Source: SZUA-100 sp965248135 (GTDB taxonomy: Bacteria; Pseudomonadota; Alphaproteobacteria; Rhizobiales; Rhizobiaceae). Taken from it: a DNA stretch of 64,000 nucleotides. The translations under genes were made by a program, and so were the position numbers. The stretch lies in the NCBI GenBank assembly GCA_965248135.1, contig CBDFIN010000011.1, forward strand, positions 248,001-312,000. The letters are read 5' to 3'. This document shows positions 17,816-26,133 of this stretch, piece by piece (position 1 is the first letter of the stretch; each line of letters opens with the position of its first letter). Under the pieces are notes generated by a model. It ran no database searches. It had not been told where the DNA came from and saw only the letters and a program-made list of their open reading frames with translations.

Positions 17816-18831
17816 TATGCCTCCTCCATCGCCCCGGTCTTCCCGGCTCTGGATATTTCGCGGCGGTATTTCTTACCAAGGTGGCCGGGGCCTTGCGGTT
17901 CGACATCTTTTAAGCTGAGCACGAAGGTCATCGCATCGGTGGGGCAAACAGCAATGCAGGCAGCGCAATTGTTGCACTCCTGGCCAAAATTATCACGCAA
18001 GGGATCGAGACCAAATTCGCACACCACATTGCATTTGGCGCAATCATTGCAGCTCTCGACAATCCGTTTTATACGCACTGGCCTGTACCGTCCGATGAGC
18101 GAATAAAGCGCGCCGCCGGGGCAAAGATAACGGCAAAATCCGCGCCTGGCCACCAAAAGATCGAACAGCAACGTGGCGGCGAAAAATACAATGCCCGCCC
18201 CAAAGCCGCCAAATGCCACGACGTAATAGATTTCCCTGCCGAGAATTGCGGGTGGATAGACTATCGCAAACAGCGCCGAGCCGGTAACCGCCGAAAGAAC
18301 GGCCCCGGCAACCAGCACGCCATATTTCAATCGTTTGTCAAATCGCCGGTTTCCGGTTTTATAGCCGGCCCAGGCGAGCCAGCCGCCAACCAGGCTGGTT
18401 AATTCATAAAGCAAGGTGGCCGGGCATATCCAGCCGCAATAAAACCGACCGAACAACGCGGTCAGACCAACGGGGATCAGCGCGGTAATGAAGAACGGCC
18501 AATAGAACGTCAGTCCCGATGCAATCTGGCCCAAGATGGCGAGCGGGTCCGACAATTTAAGACCGAACAGATTTCCGGACCAGGTAGTTCCCTTGACCGC
18601 GTCGAGATCGTGCTCGGGATCGCTGACAAATGGCGCGGATATTATTTCCATCACATCATATAGTTGCTTTTCGGAAGGGGCCAGGAGATCATAGGCGTGG
18701 GCGGCAACAAAGGTCTGGTAAACATGCAAAAACGGCAGCAGCACAAGCATCGAAAAAACGCTGATCAAGACCAACCAGCGCAGCTTGTTGAGATACTTCC
18801 ACAGAAAAAATGGGGGCTGGGCCTCAGCCAT
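17815..18831 (-). CDS. NapH-like quinol dehydrogenase membrane subunit
   Basis: A 338-residue membrane protein with several transmembrane segments, a CGWICPATLLYE motif, a second CRYLCPGGALY motif and two 4Fe-4S groups toward the C-terminus (CNDCAKCNVVCEFG and CNNCAACIAVCPTD). This matches NapH, which oxidises menaquinol or ubiquinol and passes electrons to NapG. The ATG at 18831 overlaps the TGA of the upstream ferredoxin gene (ATGA), which decides the start over an upstream in-frame codon at 18885. It lies between two NapG-like genes. Confidence 0.85.
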   Translation of the reverse strand: MAEAQPPFFLWKYLNKLRWLVLISVFSMLVLLPFLHVYQTFVAAHAYDLLAPSEKQLYDVMEIISAPFVSDPEHDLDAVKGTTWSGNLFGLKLSDPLAILGQIASGLTFYWPFFITALIPVGLTALFGRFYCGWICPATLLYELTSLVGGWLAWAGYKTGNRRFDKRLKYGVLVAGAVLSAVTGSALFAIVYPPAILGREIYYVVAFGGFGAGIVFFAATLLFDLLVARRGFCRYLCPGGALYSLIGRYRPVRIKRIVESCNDCAKCNVVCEFGLDPLRDNFGQECNNCAACIAVCPTDAMTFVLSLKDVEPQGPGHLGKKYRREISRAGKTGAMEEA

Positions 18832-19427
18832 CACGCCGACCCGCGATGGGGGATTATGCGAATGGCTTGCGGCATTTGGATGCAACTGCGTTCACAAATG
18901 CCACAACCAACACATTTGTCGGTGACGTGAGGTTGTTCCAACATGGCGACATAGATCGCCACATCGGGCAACGGGCAGGCGCGGTAGCAAACGCCGCAGG
19001 TTTTGCCCTGAAACGAAAGGCAAAGCTGTTCATCGACCACAGCGCGGCCCATTTTTACGTTGGCAAGGATGTCTTCCGCCGTTCGTTTCACCGGCCGTAT
19101 AGCACCAGAGGGACAAACGTCACCGCATTTCATGCACAGGATACAGCTCTTTTCGCGTGGTTTGATATAGGGGGTATCGAGCGAATCTCTGCCGTTTTCA
19201 AATCCGAAATAGTTGATGCAGCGATTAGGGCAGACCTCGCCACACTGGCCGCAGTGAATACAGGCGGCCAGAAATTCTTCTTCGGCCAGCGCTCCGGGCG
19301 GCCGCAAATAACGAATGGCCGATGTCGCTGCCGCTGCATGAGAAGGTATCATCGCAGCCAAAGTGGTCGCCGCCACACATTGTCCGCCTGTGGTCAACAC
19401 ACGTCTCAGGAAATCCCTGCGGTCCAT
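18831..19427 (-). CDS. NapG-like ferredoxin with Tat leader
   Basis: A 198-residue protein beginning MDRRDFLRRVLTTGG, a twin-arginine export signal, followed by four 4Fe-4S groups: CIHCGQCGEVCPNRC, CILCMKCGDVCP, CGVCYRACPLP with an upstream Cys, and CVGCGICERSCIQ. The frame continues to 19493, but the Tat motif sets the start at 19427. It follows the NapA-like gene by 80 bases and is translationally coupled to napH. Together with the gene at 17135 it makes two NapG-type carriers in one operon. Confidence 0.83.
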   Translation of the reverse strand: MDRRDFLRRVLTTGGQCVAATTLAAMIPSHAAAATSAIRYLRPPGALAEEEFLAACIHCGQCGEVCPNRCINYFGFENGRDSLDTPYIKPREKSCILCMKCGDVCPSGAIRPVKRTAEDILANVKMGRAVVDEQLCLSFQGKTCGVCYRACPLPDVAIYVAMLEQPHVTDKCVGCGICERSCIQMPQAIRIIPHRGSA

Positions 19428-19507
19428 CACAGATGACGCATCCTTGCTGCAGAAATGCGGGCCGCATGGGGTGCCTGCCACCATCCGGCCCATTATTCAG
19501 CGTTGCC

Positions 19508-22213
19508 TCAGATTTTTTCGATTCTGGCGGCGCTTTTCTTAAAGTCCACCTGTCCCGAGACAGGGTCCCAGACCCGCGATGTCACTCCATTGGCGAGCCA
19601 CTTGTTCTTTTTCGGATCGGCACTGTCGGCGACCGAAAGGTTCCACGGTCCAAACATATAGCCGCGCGGCACATTGTTTCGTGCCGGTTTGACCAATGAG
19701 TTGGTGCCAACCTGGGCTCGCGCTTCGAGCGAGCCACGCCGCGTCACCATGCGCACTTTGTCGCCATCCTTGATGCCAAGATCGCTTGCATCGTCGGGAT
19801 GCATTTCGACATACATTTCCGGCACCAAACGTCTGGTTGTCGGACTGCGGTTCGATTTAGCCGTGTGGAAATGCTCATAGACGACGCCCAGACCAAACCA
19901 ATAGGGGAATTTGTCGTCCGGCACATCGTCCCAGGCTTTGCCGCGAAATTCCTCATCAGGCATGTCCGGCGTCAGACCCTTGTCGCGCGCTTCCTTGATG
20001 AGATCCATATGGTCGATCGTGTAATGATCTTTCTTGGCCCCGAATTCCATCAGCTTGTCGGTGATTTCACGGCGATTGGTATAGTCCTGCTTACAGATTT
20101 TCATGTGGACTTTGCCGTCTGAGGTACGGAAATAGCCGTAAGGCTTGTTGGCCCAATCACCCTCCTGGAGCATAAAGCGCCGTTTGGTGCCGCCATTCTT
20201 GGCAATCTCATAGGTGGGCGCCGGCCATTGAATGCCGCGCAATTCCTCCAACTGCTCATAAGGCGACTCTTCATCCAGCTTTTCAACCTCCAAAATACCG
20301 GAAAGGTCGGTATCGGTGCCCTCAGAGGCCCGGCAGATGTCGCGGAAGATGTCCTCTACCTTGTAAAACCCCTTCTCGTCTTTTCCATATGGCAGGACCT
20401 TTTCCATATCCATGCCAAGTATGGTGCCGATTTCCTTGGCCTTGTCGATCACCATGTCGAGATCAGGCAGACAGCCTTCAGGTGGCTCGGCAGCCTTTTG
20501 GCAAAGGTTGATCCGCCGTTCGGACGAGATATAGACGCCGTCAACCTCACCCCACGTCGCCGCGGGGAAGATCACATCGGCATAGAGATTATTTGGCGCG
20601 TGGCGATAGATCTCCTGCACCACATTGAAGGTTTTCGCCAGCGCCGGTCGCACCAGATTATACTGGTCCGGCAGATCAATATGGGTGGCATAGACAAAGA
20701 AGAAGGCTTTAACCTCATCCTTCAGCGCCCGCTCCATCATGCCGACGGCATAGCCCGGGTTCTTGGAGTTCATCGCATTGACCAGATTGGCCTCCGGCAC
20801 GCGCCAGTGCTTGGCCATATGTGCCCGGTGCTTGACGTTTTTTAACGGTTGATTGAAAGGCAACCGCCCGGTCAGTCCGCCGGTGAAACGCTCGCCCATG
20901 GCATTGGGCTGACCGGTCATCGAGAACGGGCCGCAGCCGGGCTTGGCGAGGTTGCCGGTTAACGTCAACAGGTTGATGATCGAAATCACGTTGTATTGGC
21001 CATGAACGTGCTGATTATAGCCAATACCCCACATGATGATAACACCACCATAGCCTTTGCCCGAGTGCTTGCCTTTAGATCTAGCCAGCCGTTTGCGGGT
21101 GGCGTCGGCAAACATCGAGGCCACTTTGCGGATCAGCTCTGGCGAGACATCATGGTTTTTACCCCCCATACGATCCTGCACCTGCTCGGGGCTATACTCG
21201 TTCAGTACCGTTTCGGTATATTCTTCCCATCCGGTTGTATGTTCCTTGACGAAATCCCAGTCGATAACGTCCTCATGCTCTTTCATCAAAACATGGGCGA
21301 TGGCGTTGAGAAAGCTGATGTCACCATTCAATATCGGCACATGCACCGAGTTGTCCGGATTGATGTCTTCATAGCCCATCACCGTTCCGGTGCGCCGTGG
21401 ATCAACCACCACGGTGGGAATATCTTTCTTCTTTTTGTGATCGGCCGCCCGCCAGAAAATGATCGGGTGGGCTTCACGTGCGTTGTGGCCAAAATGCATG
21501 ATCATATCGGCCAGTTCGATATCCTCATAGGCCAGCGGTGGCGTATCGGAACCCAGGGTGGCAAAATATCCGGTAACTGCACTGGTCATGCACATGCGGG
21601 CATTGGCTTCGATGGTATTGGAGCCAAGCACACCCTTCATGAACAGGTTTTCAAGATACTGGCCTTCCATGGTCAATTGACCAGAACCATAAAGCCCGAT
21701 CGAATTGCCACTGTATTTTTTGGCGAAATGGGCGATCTTGTGCGAAACCATTTTACCGGCGTCATGATAGGGCACACGGACAAAATGTTCCTCGTCGAAC
21801 GAACCCTTGGTTTTGGAAATGAACTCTATGTCGCCATGGTCGGGCTTGTTCCATTCCTCCCACACGTCCTTGCGCACATAGCTGTCACCTTCCATGCGGT
21901 CAACATAAATCGGTTCAGCGGCTGTCAGTCCCTTGATGCATTGCAGACCATAATTGGTCGGATGATCCTTGTCCGGCCGCATTGAAACGATCTTGCCGTT
22001 TTCGGCCTGAATAATGGTTCCGCAGCCAACGCCGCAATAGGGACACTGGGCAATCGCCGTTGTCCGGTTGTCCTCATTCGGTGTTTCCTGGGCCTGGGCT
22101 TCCAGTTCAGGATTGCTGCTGCTCATCATTGTAACGCCCGTCGCCGTGCCGGTGATGAAAGCGCTGTTTTTAAGAAAATCGCGTCGCGATTGGTTGTTTT
22201 TTATTCGCCTCAT
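19508..22213 (-). CDS. NapA-like periplasmic molybdopterin oxidoreductase (catalytic subunit)
   Basis: A 901-residue bis-MGD enzyme exported by Tat (SRRDFLKNSAF, residues 9-19). A 4Fe-4S cluster motif C57-x2-C60-x3-C64-x27-C92 (CPYCGVGCG ... QCIKG) precedes the probable molybdenum ligand C208 in NARMCMTSAV, the NapA/NasA-type cysteine position. Further family segments are GQPNAMGERFTGGL and PAATWGEVDGVYISSERR, and the molybdopterin-binding C-terminal domain is present. A nitrate reductase is the nearest known type, but napB, napD and napE are all absent, so the substrate and electron donor are open. AGGGAG precedes the ATG. Confidence 0.85.
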   Translation of the reverse strand: MRRIKNNQSRRDFLKNSAFITGTATGVTMMSSSNPELEAQAQETPNEDNRTTAIAQCPYCGVGCGTIIQAENGKIVSMRPDKDHPTNYGLQCIKGLTAAEPIYVDRMEGDSYVRKDVWEEWNKPDHGDIEFISKTKGSFDEEHFVRVPYHDAGKMVSHKIAHFAKKYSGNSIGLYGSGQLTMEGQYLENLFMKGVLGSNTIEANARMCMTSAVTGYFATLGSDTPPLAYEDIELADMIMHFGHNAREAHPIIFWRAADHKKKKDIPTVVVDPRRTGTVMGYEDINPDNSVHVPILNGDISFLNAIAHVLMKEHEDVIDWDFVKEHTTGWEEYTETVLNEYSPEQVQDRMGGKNHDVSPELIRKVASMFADATRKRLARSKGKHSGKGYGGVIIMWGIGYNQHVHGQYNVISIINLLTLTGNLAKPGCGPFSMTGQPNAMGERFTGGLTGRLPFNQPLKNVKHRAHMAKHWRVPEANLVNAMNSKNPGYAVGMMERALKDEVKAFFFVYATHIDLPDQYNLVRPALAKTFNVVQEIYRHAPNNLYADVIFPAATWGEVDGVYISSERRINLCQKAAEPPEGCLPDLDMVIDKAKEIGTILGMDMEKVLPYGKDEKGFYKVEDIFRDICRASEGTDTDLSGILEVEKLDEESPYEQLEELRGIQWPAPTYEIAKNGGTKRRFMLQEGDWANKPYGYFRTSDGKVHMKICKQDYTNRREITDKLMEFGAKKDHYTIDHMDLIKEARDKGLTPDMPDEEFRGKAWDDVPDDKFPYWFGLGVVYEHFHTAKSNRSPTTRRLVPEMYVEMHPDDASDLGIKDGDKVRMVTRRGSLEARAQVGTNSLVKPARNNVPRGYMFGPWNLSVADSADPKKNKWLANGVTSRVWDPVSGQVDFKKSAARIEKI

Positions 22214-22223
22214 GATTGGCTCC

Positions 22224-22916
22224 CTATTGGTTTTTCGCTAGTTCGCGTAAATATACAATAATATCGTCTATCTCTTGGTTGCTTAGATTGGCCATTGCTG
22301 CTGGCCCCTGGAACCCCATCATGCGAGTGTTGGAGCGCCCTTTCTTTATGGTCTCGCGAATAAAACCATCCGAGACCTTGCTCAAAAATCCAGGAAGACC
22401 GATCGCTGTTCCAGTACCGCCGGCATTGTATCCATCCCCGGAAATGCCATGGCAGGTTGAACAGATGTTATCGTACCATAACTGGCCAAGGCGCGGGTCA
22501 CCATGTGCATCAGGCTGACCGTCTATCTCCTGAGAGCGATCCTTCGTCTTCTGGTGGAAACGCAAATAGGTGACGATGGCTTTGGCCTCTGACATTTTCA
22601 AATGATCAAATGGCATCATGGCGGTGTCCTCTCGGCCATCGCGAATCGTTCCCATCAAGAACTTGTCGGAGGAAATTGACAACAATTCTGGATTGGTCAA
22701 CGAAGGTGCAGTTCCCGGCTCTCCAATCGCATCGGCTTGATGACAAATCTGGCAATTTTCTTCAAACAATGCGGCCCCTTTTTTTACCACTCCTGCATTA
22801 AGTGTCTTGGCTTGAGCCATTTGGGATACTGTGACGTCCCCGATAAAAAACATCCCTGCCATTGCTGTTACAGCACATGCCAAAAGCGGTTTTAATTTTC
22901 CTGGTGATTTTCTCAT
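22224..22916 (-). CDS. Diheme c-type cytochrome
   Basis: A 230-residue periplasmic protein with a signal peptide (hydrophobic residues about 9-27, cleavage after a QAKA-like region) and two class I cytochrome c domains. Heme motifs are CQICH (about residue 56) and CSTCH (about 153), with likely Met axial ligands in MMPF and MMGF. This is not the NapB family, which has a different heme spacing and no such paired domains. It lies 10 bases before the NapA-like gene and may replace NapB as electron donor; that role is inferred. Confidence 0.86.
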   Translation of the reverse strand: MRKSPGKLKPLLACAVTAMAGMFFIGDVTVSQMAQAKTLNAGVVKKGAALFEENCQICHQADAIGEPGTAPSLTNPELLSISSDKFLMGTIRDGREDTAMMPFDHLKMSEAKAIVTYLRFHQKTKDRSQEIDGQPDAHGDPRLGQLWYDNICSTCHGISGDGYNAGGTGTAIGLPGFLSKVSDGFIRETIKKGRSNTRMMGFQGPAAMANLSNQEIDDIIVYLRELAKNQ

Positions 22917-22967
22917 CTCTCATCTCCCTTGGCCATTGAATCGGCTGTCGCCATAGTTGTCACCCAA

Positions 22968-23672
22968 TTACTCTTTTGCCCAACCATCTTCGCCAGCTTT
23001 TGTTCCTGCTATGTCGTTATGACATTCCCGGCAATCTATTTTTTCCGCGTCAATTCTCTCGTGCAACTCTTCTGTAATTTCCCCAACATTGTGACCGTCC
23101 GGAAGACTGTGAGCAATGCCCTGATGGCATTCTACGCATGTCTTGCGCCATTTTGCCGCATATTCGTGCATCTTAGCTGCCCGTGGTGTTTGCACCATCA
23201 GTTTCATTGAACTGTTCTTATGACAATTTCGGCATTCGCGGCTGTCGGTCTGCTTCATGCTCTGCCACACATGCGACGCCAATACCGGGCGTCGCGCCTC
23301 AAACTTTTCGGTGGTCGACACCGTTCCTATCATCCAATGATACAACTCACCTGTCGCGCGGACTTTGCGAATCACCTTGTAGATCCACTCCTTTGGCACA
23401 TGACAGTCCGGACAGGTGGCGCGAACCCCGGTGCGGTTTTGAAAATGCACCGTTTTTTTCAGTTCGGCGTAGACGTTACTGCGCATTTCATGACAGGAAA
23501 TGCAAAACTGCTCAGTATTGGTGATCTCCAAACTCCAGTTAAAGCCGCCCCAAAGCAGTACTCCCATCAACATTGCGCCACTGACAGCCAACAAGGGATA
23601 GTGAGCAATGCCGCTTTTGCCGGCCATCAACAAGCGACGAAGGTGTCCTTGCGAATCAGAAAATTCTACCAT
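22968..23672 (-). CDS. Pentaheme NapC/NirT-family membrane-anchored cytochrome
   Basis: A 234-residue protein with one N-terminal membrane anchor (about residues 24-45) and five CxxCH heme motifs: CISCH, CPDCH, CRNCH, CVECH and CRECH. NapC/NirT proteins normally have four; the extra fifth site is near the C-terminus (IDCRECHND). The family transfers electrons from quinol to periplasmic oxidoreductases. It is the first gene of the nine-gene minus-strand operon, with an FNR-type box about 115 bases upstream of its start. Confidence 0.87.
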   Translation of the reverse strand: MVEFSDSQGHLRRLLMAGKSGIAHYPLLAVSGAMLMGVLLWGGFNWSLEITNTEQFCISCHEMRSNVYAELKKTVHFQNRTGVRATCPDCHVPKEWIYKVIRKVRATGELYHWMIGTVSTTEKFEARRPVLASHVWQSMKQTDSRECRNCHKNSSMKLMVQTPRAAKMHEYAAKWRKTCVECHQGIAHSLPDGHNVGEITEELHERIDAEKIDCRECHNDIAGTKAGEDGWAKE

Positions 23673-23783
23673 TCATCACATTACTTCCTGACAGCGGGCT
23701 CTCAAGGGCGCTATTTCAAAAACCTTCGCCTGTGATACCGAACCATCGCAAGATGTCGCAGTCCTTGACACAAGACTTCAATC

Positions 23784-23797
23784 TTGATCTGCATCAA
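23784..23797. promoter_or_regulatory. FNR/FixK-type binding site (exact consensus)
   Basis: TTGATCTGCATCAA matches the TTGAT-N4-ATCAA consensus of the CRP/FNR family (FNR, Anr, FixK) exactly. It lies about 118 bases (box centre) upstream of the pentaheme cytochrome start. With a class II promoter the transcript would begin near 23749, leaving a leader of roughly 75 bases. No -10 element was convincingly assigned. Confidence 0.75.
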
Positions 23798-23946
23798 CTT
23801 GCTTTGATAGCTGGAAACCGACCGCCGATCGACTACACTCTATCAAAATTTTTGAACAAAAGCTCTCGCTGACACATCTGTAAAGCGACGGTTAACATCT
23901 GTCGTATTCACCAAAACAAAGGTTAGCCGATAACTCGGTGATGTGA

Positions 23947-23960
23947 ATGATCTGAATCAA
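23947..23960. promoter_or_regulatory. Second FNR/FixK-like site (one mismatch)
   Basis: ATGATCTGAATCAA differs from the TTGAT-N4-ATCAA consensus only at the first base. It lies in the same 315-bp gap, 163 bases farther from the operon than the exact site. The gap otherwise holds no gene that I can recognise. It could be a distal activator site or chance. Confidence 0.4.
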
Positions 23961-23987
23961 GTGGGATGCGCAAGATAGCTCAAATTT

Positions 23988-24911
23988 CTAACCCTGTGGG
24001 GTCATGACCTTGCGTTGTTTGGCCCGATGCAAACCAAGCTGGCGTTCGCGATAAATAATAATCAGCCCCGCGCATATGACCAATCCTGCGCCGATTATGG
24101 TGGCGGTTGTCGGCACTTCATCAAATAGTGAGTAGCCGATTATCAGCGCCAACAACATGGAGGCGTATTCAAATGGCGCAATCACCGAGGTATCGGCGAA
24201 GCGATAAGAGGAGGTCAATAATATTTGCCCCAAACCGCCGAGAATTCCCGCCAGTATCATCAGGCCGGCCTCGCCGGGCGTGGGCAGCACCCAGCCAAAT
24301 GATATGGTCACCAGCGACAGCACAGAAGCGGTCACCGAGAAATAGAAAACGATGGGTGCGGTACGTTCGGTTTTGACAAGTTTACGGACAAAGACCTGCG
24401 CCAGGGCGGCGAATACCGCTCCCATCAACACAAGAACGGCGCCAATGGTCTCGGTCTTGTTGGCGGCCTCGACCGATAAAACGGTCAGCCGCGGCGAAAC
24501 GATGACCACTACACCGATTAACCCGAGCACGACGGCGGAAATACGAAACAGCCGCACCTCTTCACCCAAAAACATGGCGGCAAATATCACCGTCAACAGC
24601 GGTGCGGCATAGCCAATGGCGGTCACTTCCGGCAAAGGCAGAAGCCCCAATGCGGTGAATCCCAAGACCATCGCGGTGGTGCCAATGACGCCGCGCCACA
24701 AATGACCCATCGGGTTTTTGGTGCTTAAGCCGTGGGCAAGATCATGCTCTGAAACCAGCCAGATCAAAATCACCGGAATGGCAAAGAACGAGCGGAAGAA
24801 CACGATCTCGCCGGGTGGTATGTGATCTGCAACCGATTTGACACAGGTCGCCATCGCCACGAACAAAGAGACGGAGAGAACCTTGAGAAATATTCCGCGT
24901 AAGGGGTTCAT
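23988..24911 (-). CDS. EamA-family (DMT superfamily) transporter
   Basis: A 307-residue inner membrane protein with about ten transmembrane helices in two EamA repeats. PPGEIVFFRSFFAIP is in the first half, EVTAIGYAAPLLTVIFAAMF closes the first repeat, and APFEYASMLLALIIGY is at the matching point of the second. The family exports amino acids and other metabolites; the substrate is not predictable. The ATG at 24911 (MNPLRGIFLK) is preferred to an upstream in-frame codon at 24974 because the upstream residues look non-coding. Confidence 0.88.
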   Translation of the reverse strand: MNPLRGIFLKVLSVSLFVAMATCVKSVADHIPPGEIVFFRSFFAIPVILIWLVSEHDLAHGLSTKNPMGHLWRGVIGTTAMVLGFTALGLLPLPEVTAIGYAAPLLTVIFAAMFLGEEVRLFRISAVVLGLIGVVVIVSPRLTVLSVEAANKTETIGAVLVLMGAVFAALAQVFVRKLVKTERTAPIVFYFSVTASVLSLVTISFGWVLPTPGEAGLMILAGILGGLGQILLTSSYRFADTSVIAPFEYASMLLALIIGYSLFDEVPTTATIIGAGLVICAGLIIIYRERQLGLHRAKQRKVMTPQG

Positions 24912-25212
24912 AAATGGCACCGGTGCGTGAGATGCCCATTGAGTTATCCAACAGGCACCCAAACAACAACCCACAATAGTGCATGGCAGTTAGGGCGAAT
25001 GTGTAATACCAGAGGCAGTTGATCTCGATTTACCAAAAAACCGAGCGTCATTGGCCCCGGCCAAGCCACAAGCCCCAATTGTTGTGCTCAAGATCCGCCG
25101 ATCAAGTAGGCCAATGACGATGGTATAGATTGATCTTTGTTGCAGCTGGTAAAATGACATTCCGACCGGTAACTTCCGCTTTTGAACCCGTGGCAATTGG
25201 GTCATGTTGGCC
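24912..25212. other. Gene-free stretch at the left edge of the accessory patch
   Basis: About 300 bases between the EamA transporter and the acetyltransferase. The only long frame (24990-25205, minus) resembles nothing known and I do not call it. No convincing promoter, terminator or RNA structure was found. Confidence 0.4.
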
Positions 25213-25725
25213 TTATCCTACACCCTCGCCCGGAAAACTCTCCATATCAAGAACCGGTTTGGCTTGCGGGTCGTTACAGTTATCTAAAGGCTTGCGGAAA
25301 TAGACAACGCGATCGGTTTCTTCAAAACCCCACCTGTTATGAGCGTGATGAGATATGTCATTTTCAATATGAGCATCTGAACATAGCTCATTGAAACTTT
25401 GAGTCACCAAATCTCGTTCTATTTCAGCAATAAACTTTCGTCCTATTTCTTGTTGCCGATATTCTGGGTTGACCCAGATTCCTTCAAGAAATGGCACAGG
25501 TTGGACGGTGCAACCGTTGGCATAATCTCGAATAGACACTTCAGCAAAACCAGCAAAAGAACCATCGGAAATGGCAACGTATCCAGTACTTTTGATGCGC
25601 CCAGTAAGCATCTTCGCAATGTCACCCAAATGCTCTGAAACAGATAAGCTATCCCACATCCGATAGCGCATCTGCGCCCATTCAGAACTATCGCTCGCTA
25701 CCATTTTTCGGATTATTACTTTCAT
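25213..25725 (-). CDS. GNAT acetyltransferase resembling aminoglycoside 6'-N-acetyltransferase AAC(6')-I
   Basis: A 170-residue acetyl-CoA-dependent acetyltransferase. Features shared with chromosomal AAC(6')-I enzymes are DSSEWAQMRYRMW near the N-terminus, EGIWVNPEYRQQEIGRKFI (acetyl-CoA loop), the SDAHIENDISHHAHNRWGF stretch and the closing ETDRVVYFRKPL. Those enzymes acetylate the 6'-amino group of kanamycin-class aminoglycosides, but many chromosomal members have other natural substrates. Its ATG overlaps the stop of the upstream broken gene by ATGA. It is more AT-rich than the core genes around it, which fits horizontal acquisition. Confidence 0.78.
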   Translation of the reverse strand: MKVIIRKMVASDSSEWAQMRYRMWDSLSVSEHLGDIAKMLTGRIKSTGYVAISDGSFAGFAEVSIRDYANGCTVQPVPFLEGIWVNPEYRQQEIGRKFIAEIERDLVTQSFNELCSDAHIENDISHHAHNRWGFEETDRVVYFRKPLDNCNDPQAKPVLDMESFPGEGVG

Positions 25726-26071
25726 GAAATCAGAGCGCCTCCCAAGCGCTCAATCCATACTTTTTTCTTCCTCTGGAATAATACAGCGCCATAAAAAAAC
25801 AGACCTGCTCCTGTGGAAGCAAATACCATCATGATTTCTGGAAAATTTTGCGTGCGCCAGGTGATTAAATACATAATAATTCCCATGCAACGCAGAACCA
25901 TACACCTATCCCAAGAGCTGTTTTCCAGAACGGAACATAATGGGATGGTTTGGGTCAAAAGCCCAATTTCTTTAGAAATATAGTGACCGGTGGATTAGCA
26001 TTACTTTTCCAAATTCCAGCATTTGTTAATTCGACAATGGCGGCCTCATATCGACGTTCATATTCACTCAT
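25722..26071 (-). pseudogene. Broken small membrane protein gene, DUF6404-like
   Basis: From an ATG at 26071 a frame reads MSEYERRYEAAIVELTNAGI and on to KKLGF, then meets a TGA at 25957-25955. Read past it, the frame continues PKPSHYVPFWKTALGIGVWF and stops again at a TAA; the membrane part resumes one frame over (YLITWRTQNFPEI, then a hydrophobic segment and FQRKKKVWI) and ends at 25722. Joined, the pieces make a roughly 115-residue protein of the type I recall as DUF6404 (a GIW...NPP motif, then membrane helices). One nonsense codon plus one frameshift suggests a pseudogene. The family name is from memory; confidence in the broken frame is higher. Confidence 0.55.
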
Positions 26072-26133
26072 CTTGAAATTTCCTTCTCCATCCCTGATAA
26101 TTCGATAGTTCCACGTCACTGTCGGTCGCCTAT

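Noticed and set aside
20996..21985. 329-residue plus-strand frame inside the NapA-like gene
   Set aside because: It is antisense to a well-supported conserved gene and has no family features; a shadow frame in GC-biased DNA.
24990..25205. 71-residue minus-strand frame
   Set aside because: No recognisable domain, no good ribosome-binding site and no context; left as gene-free sequence.
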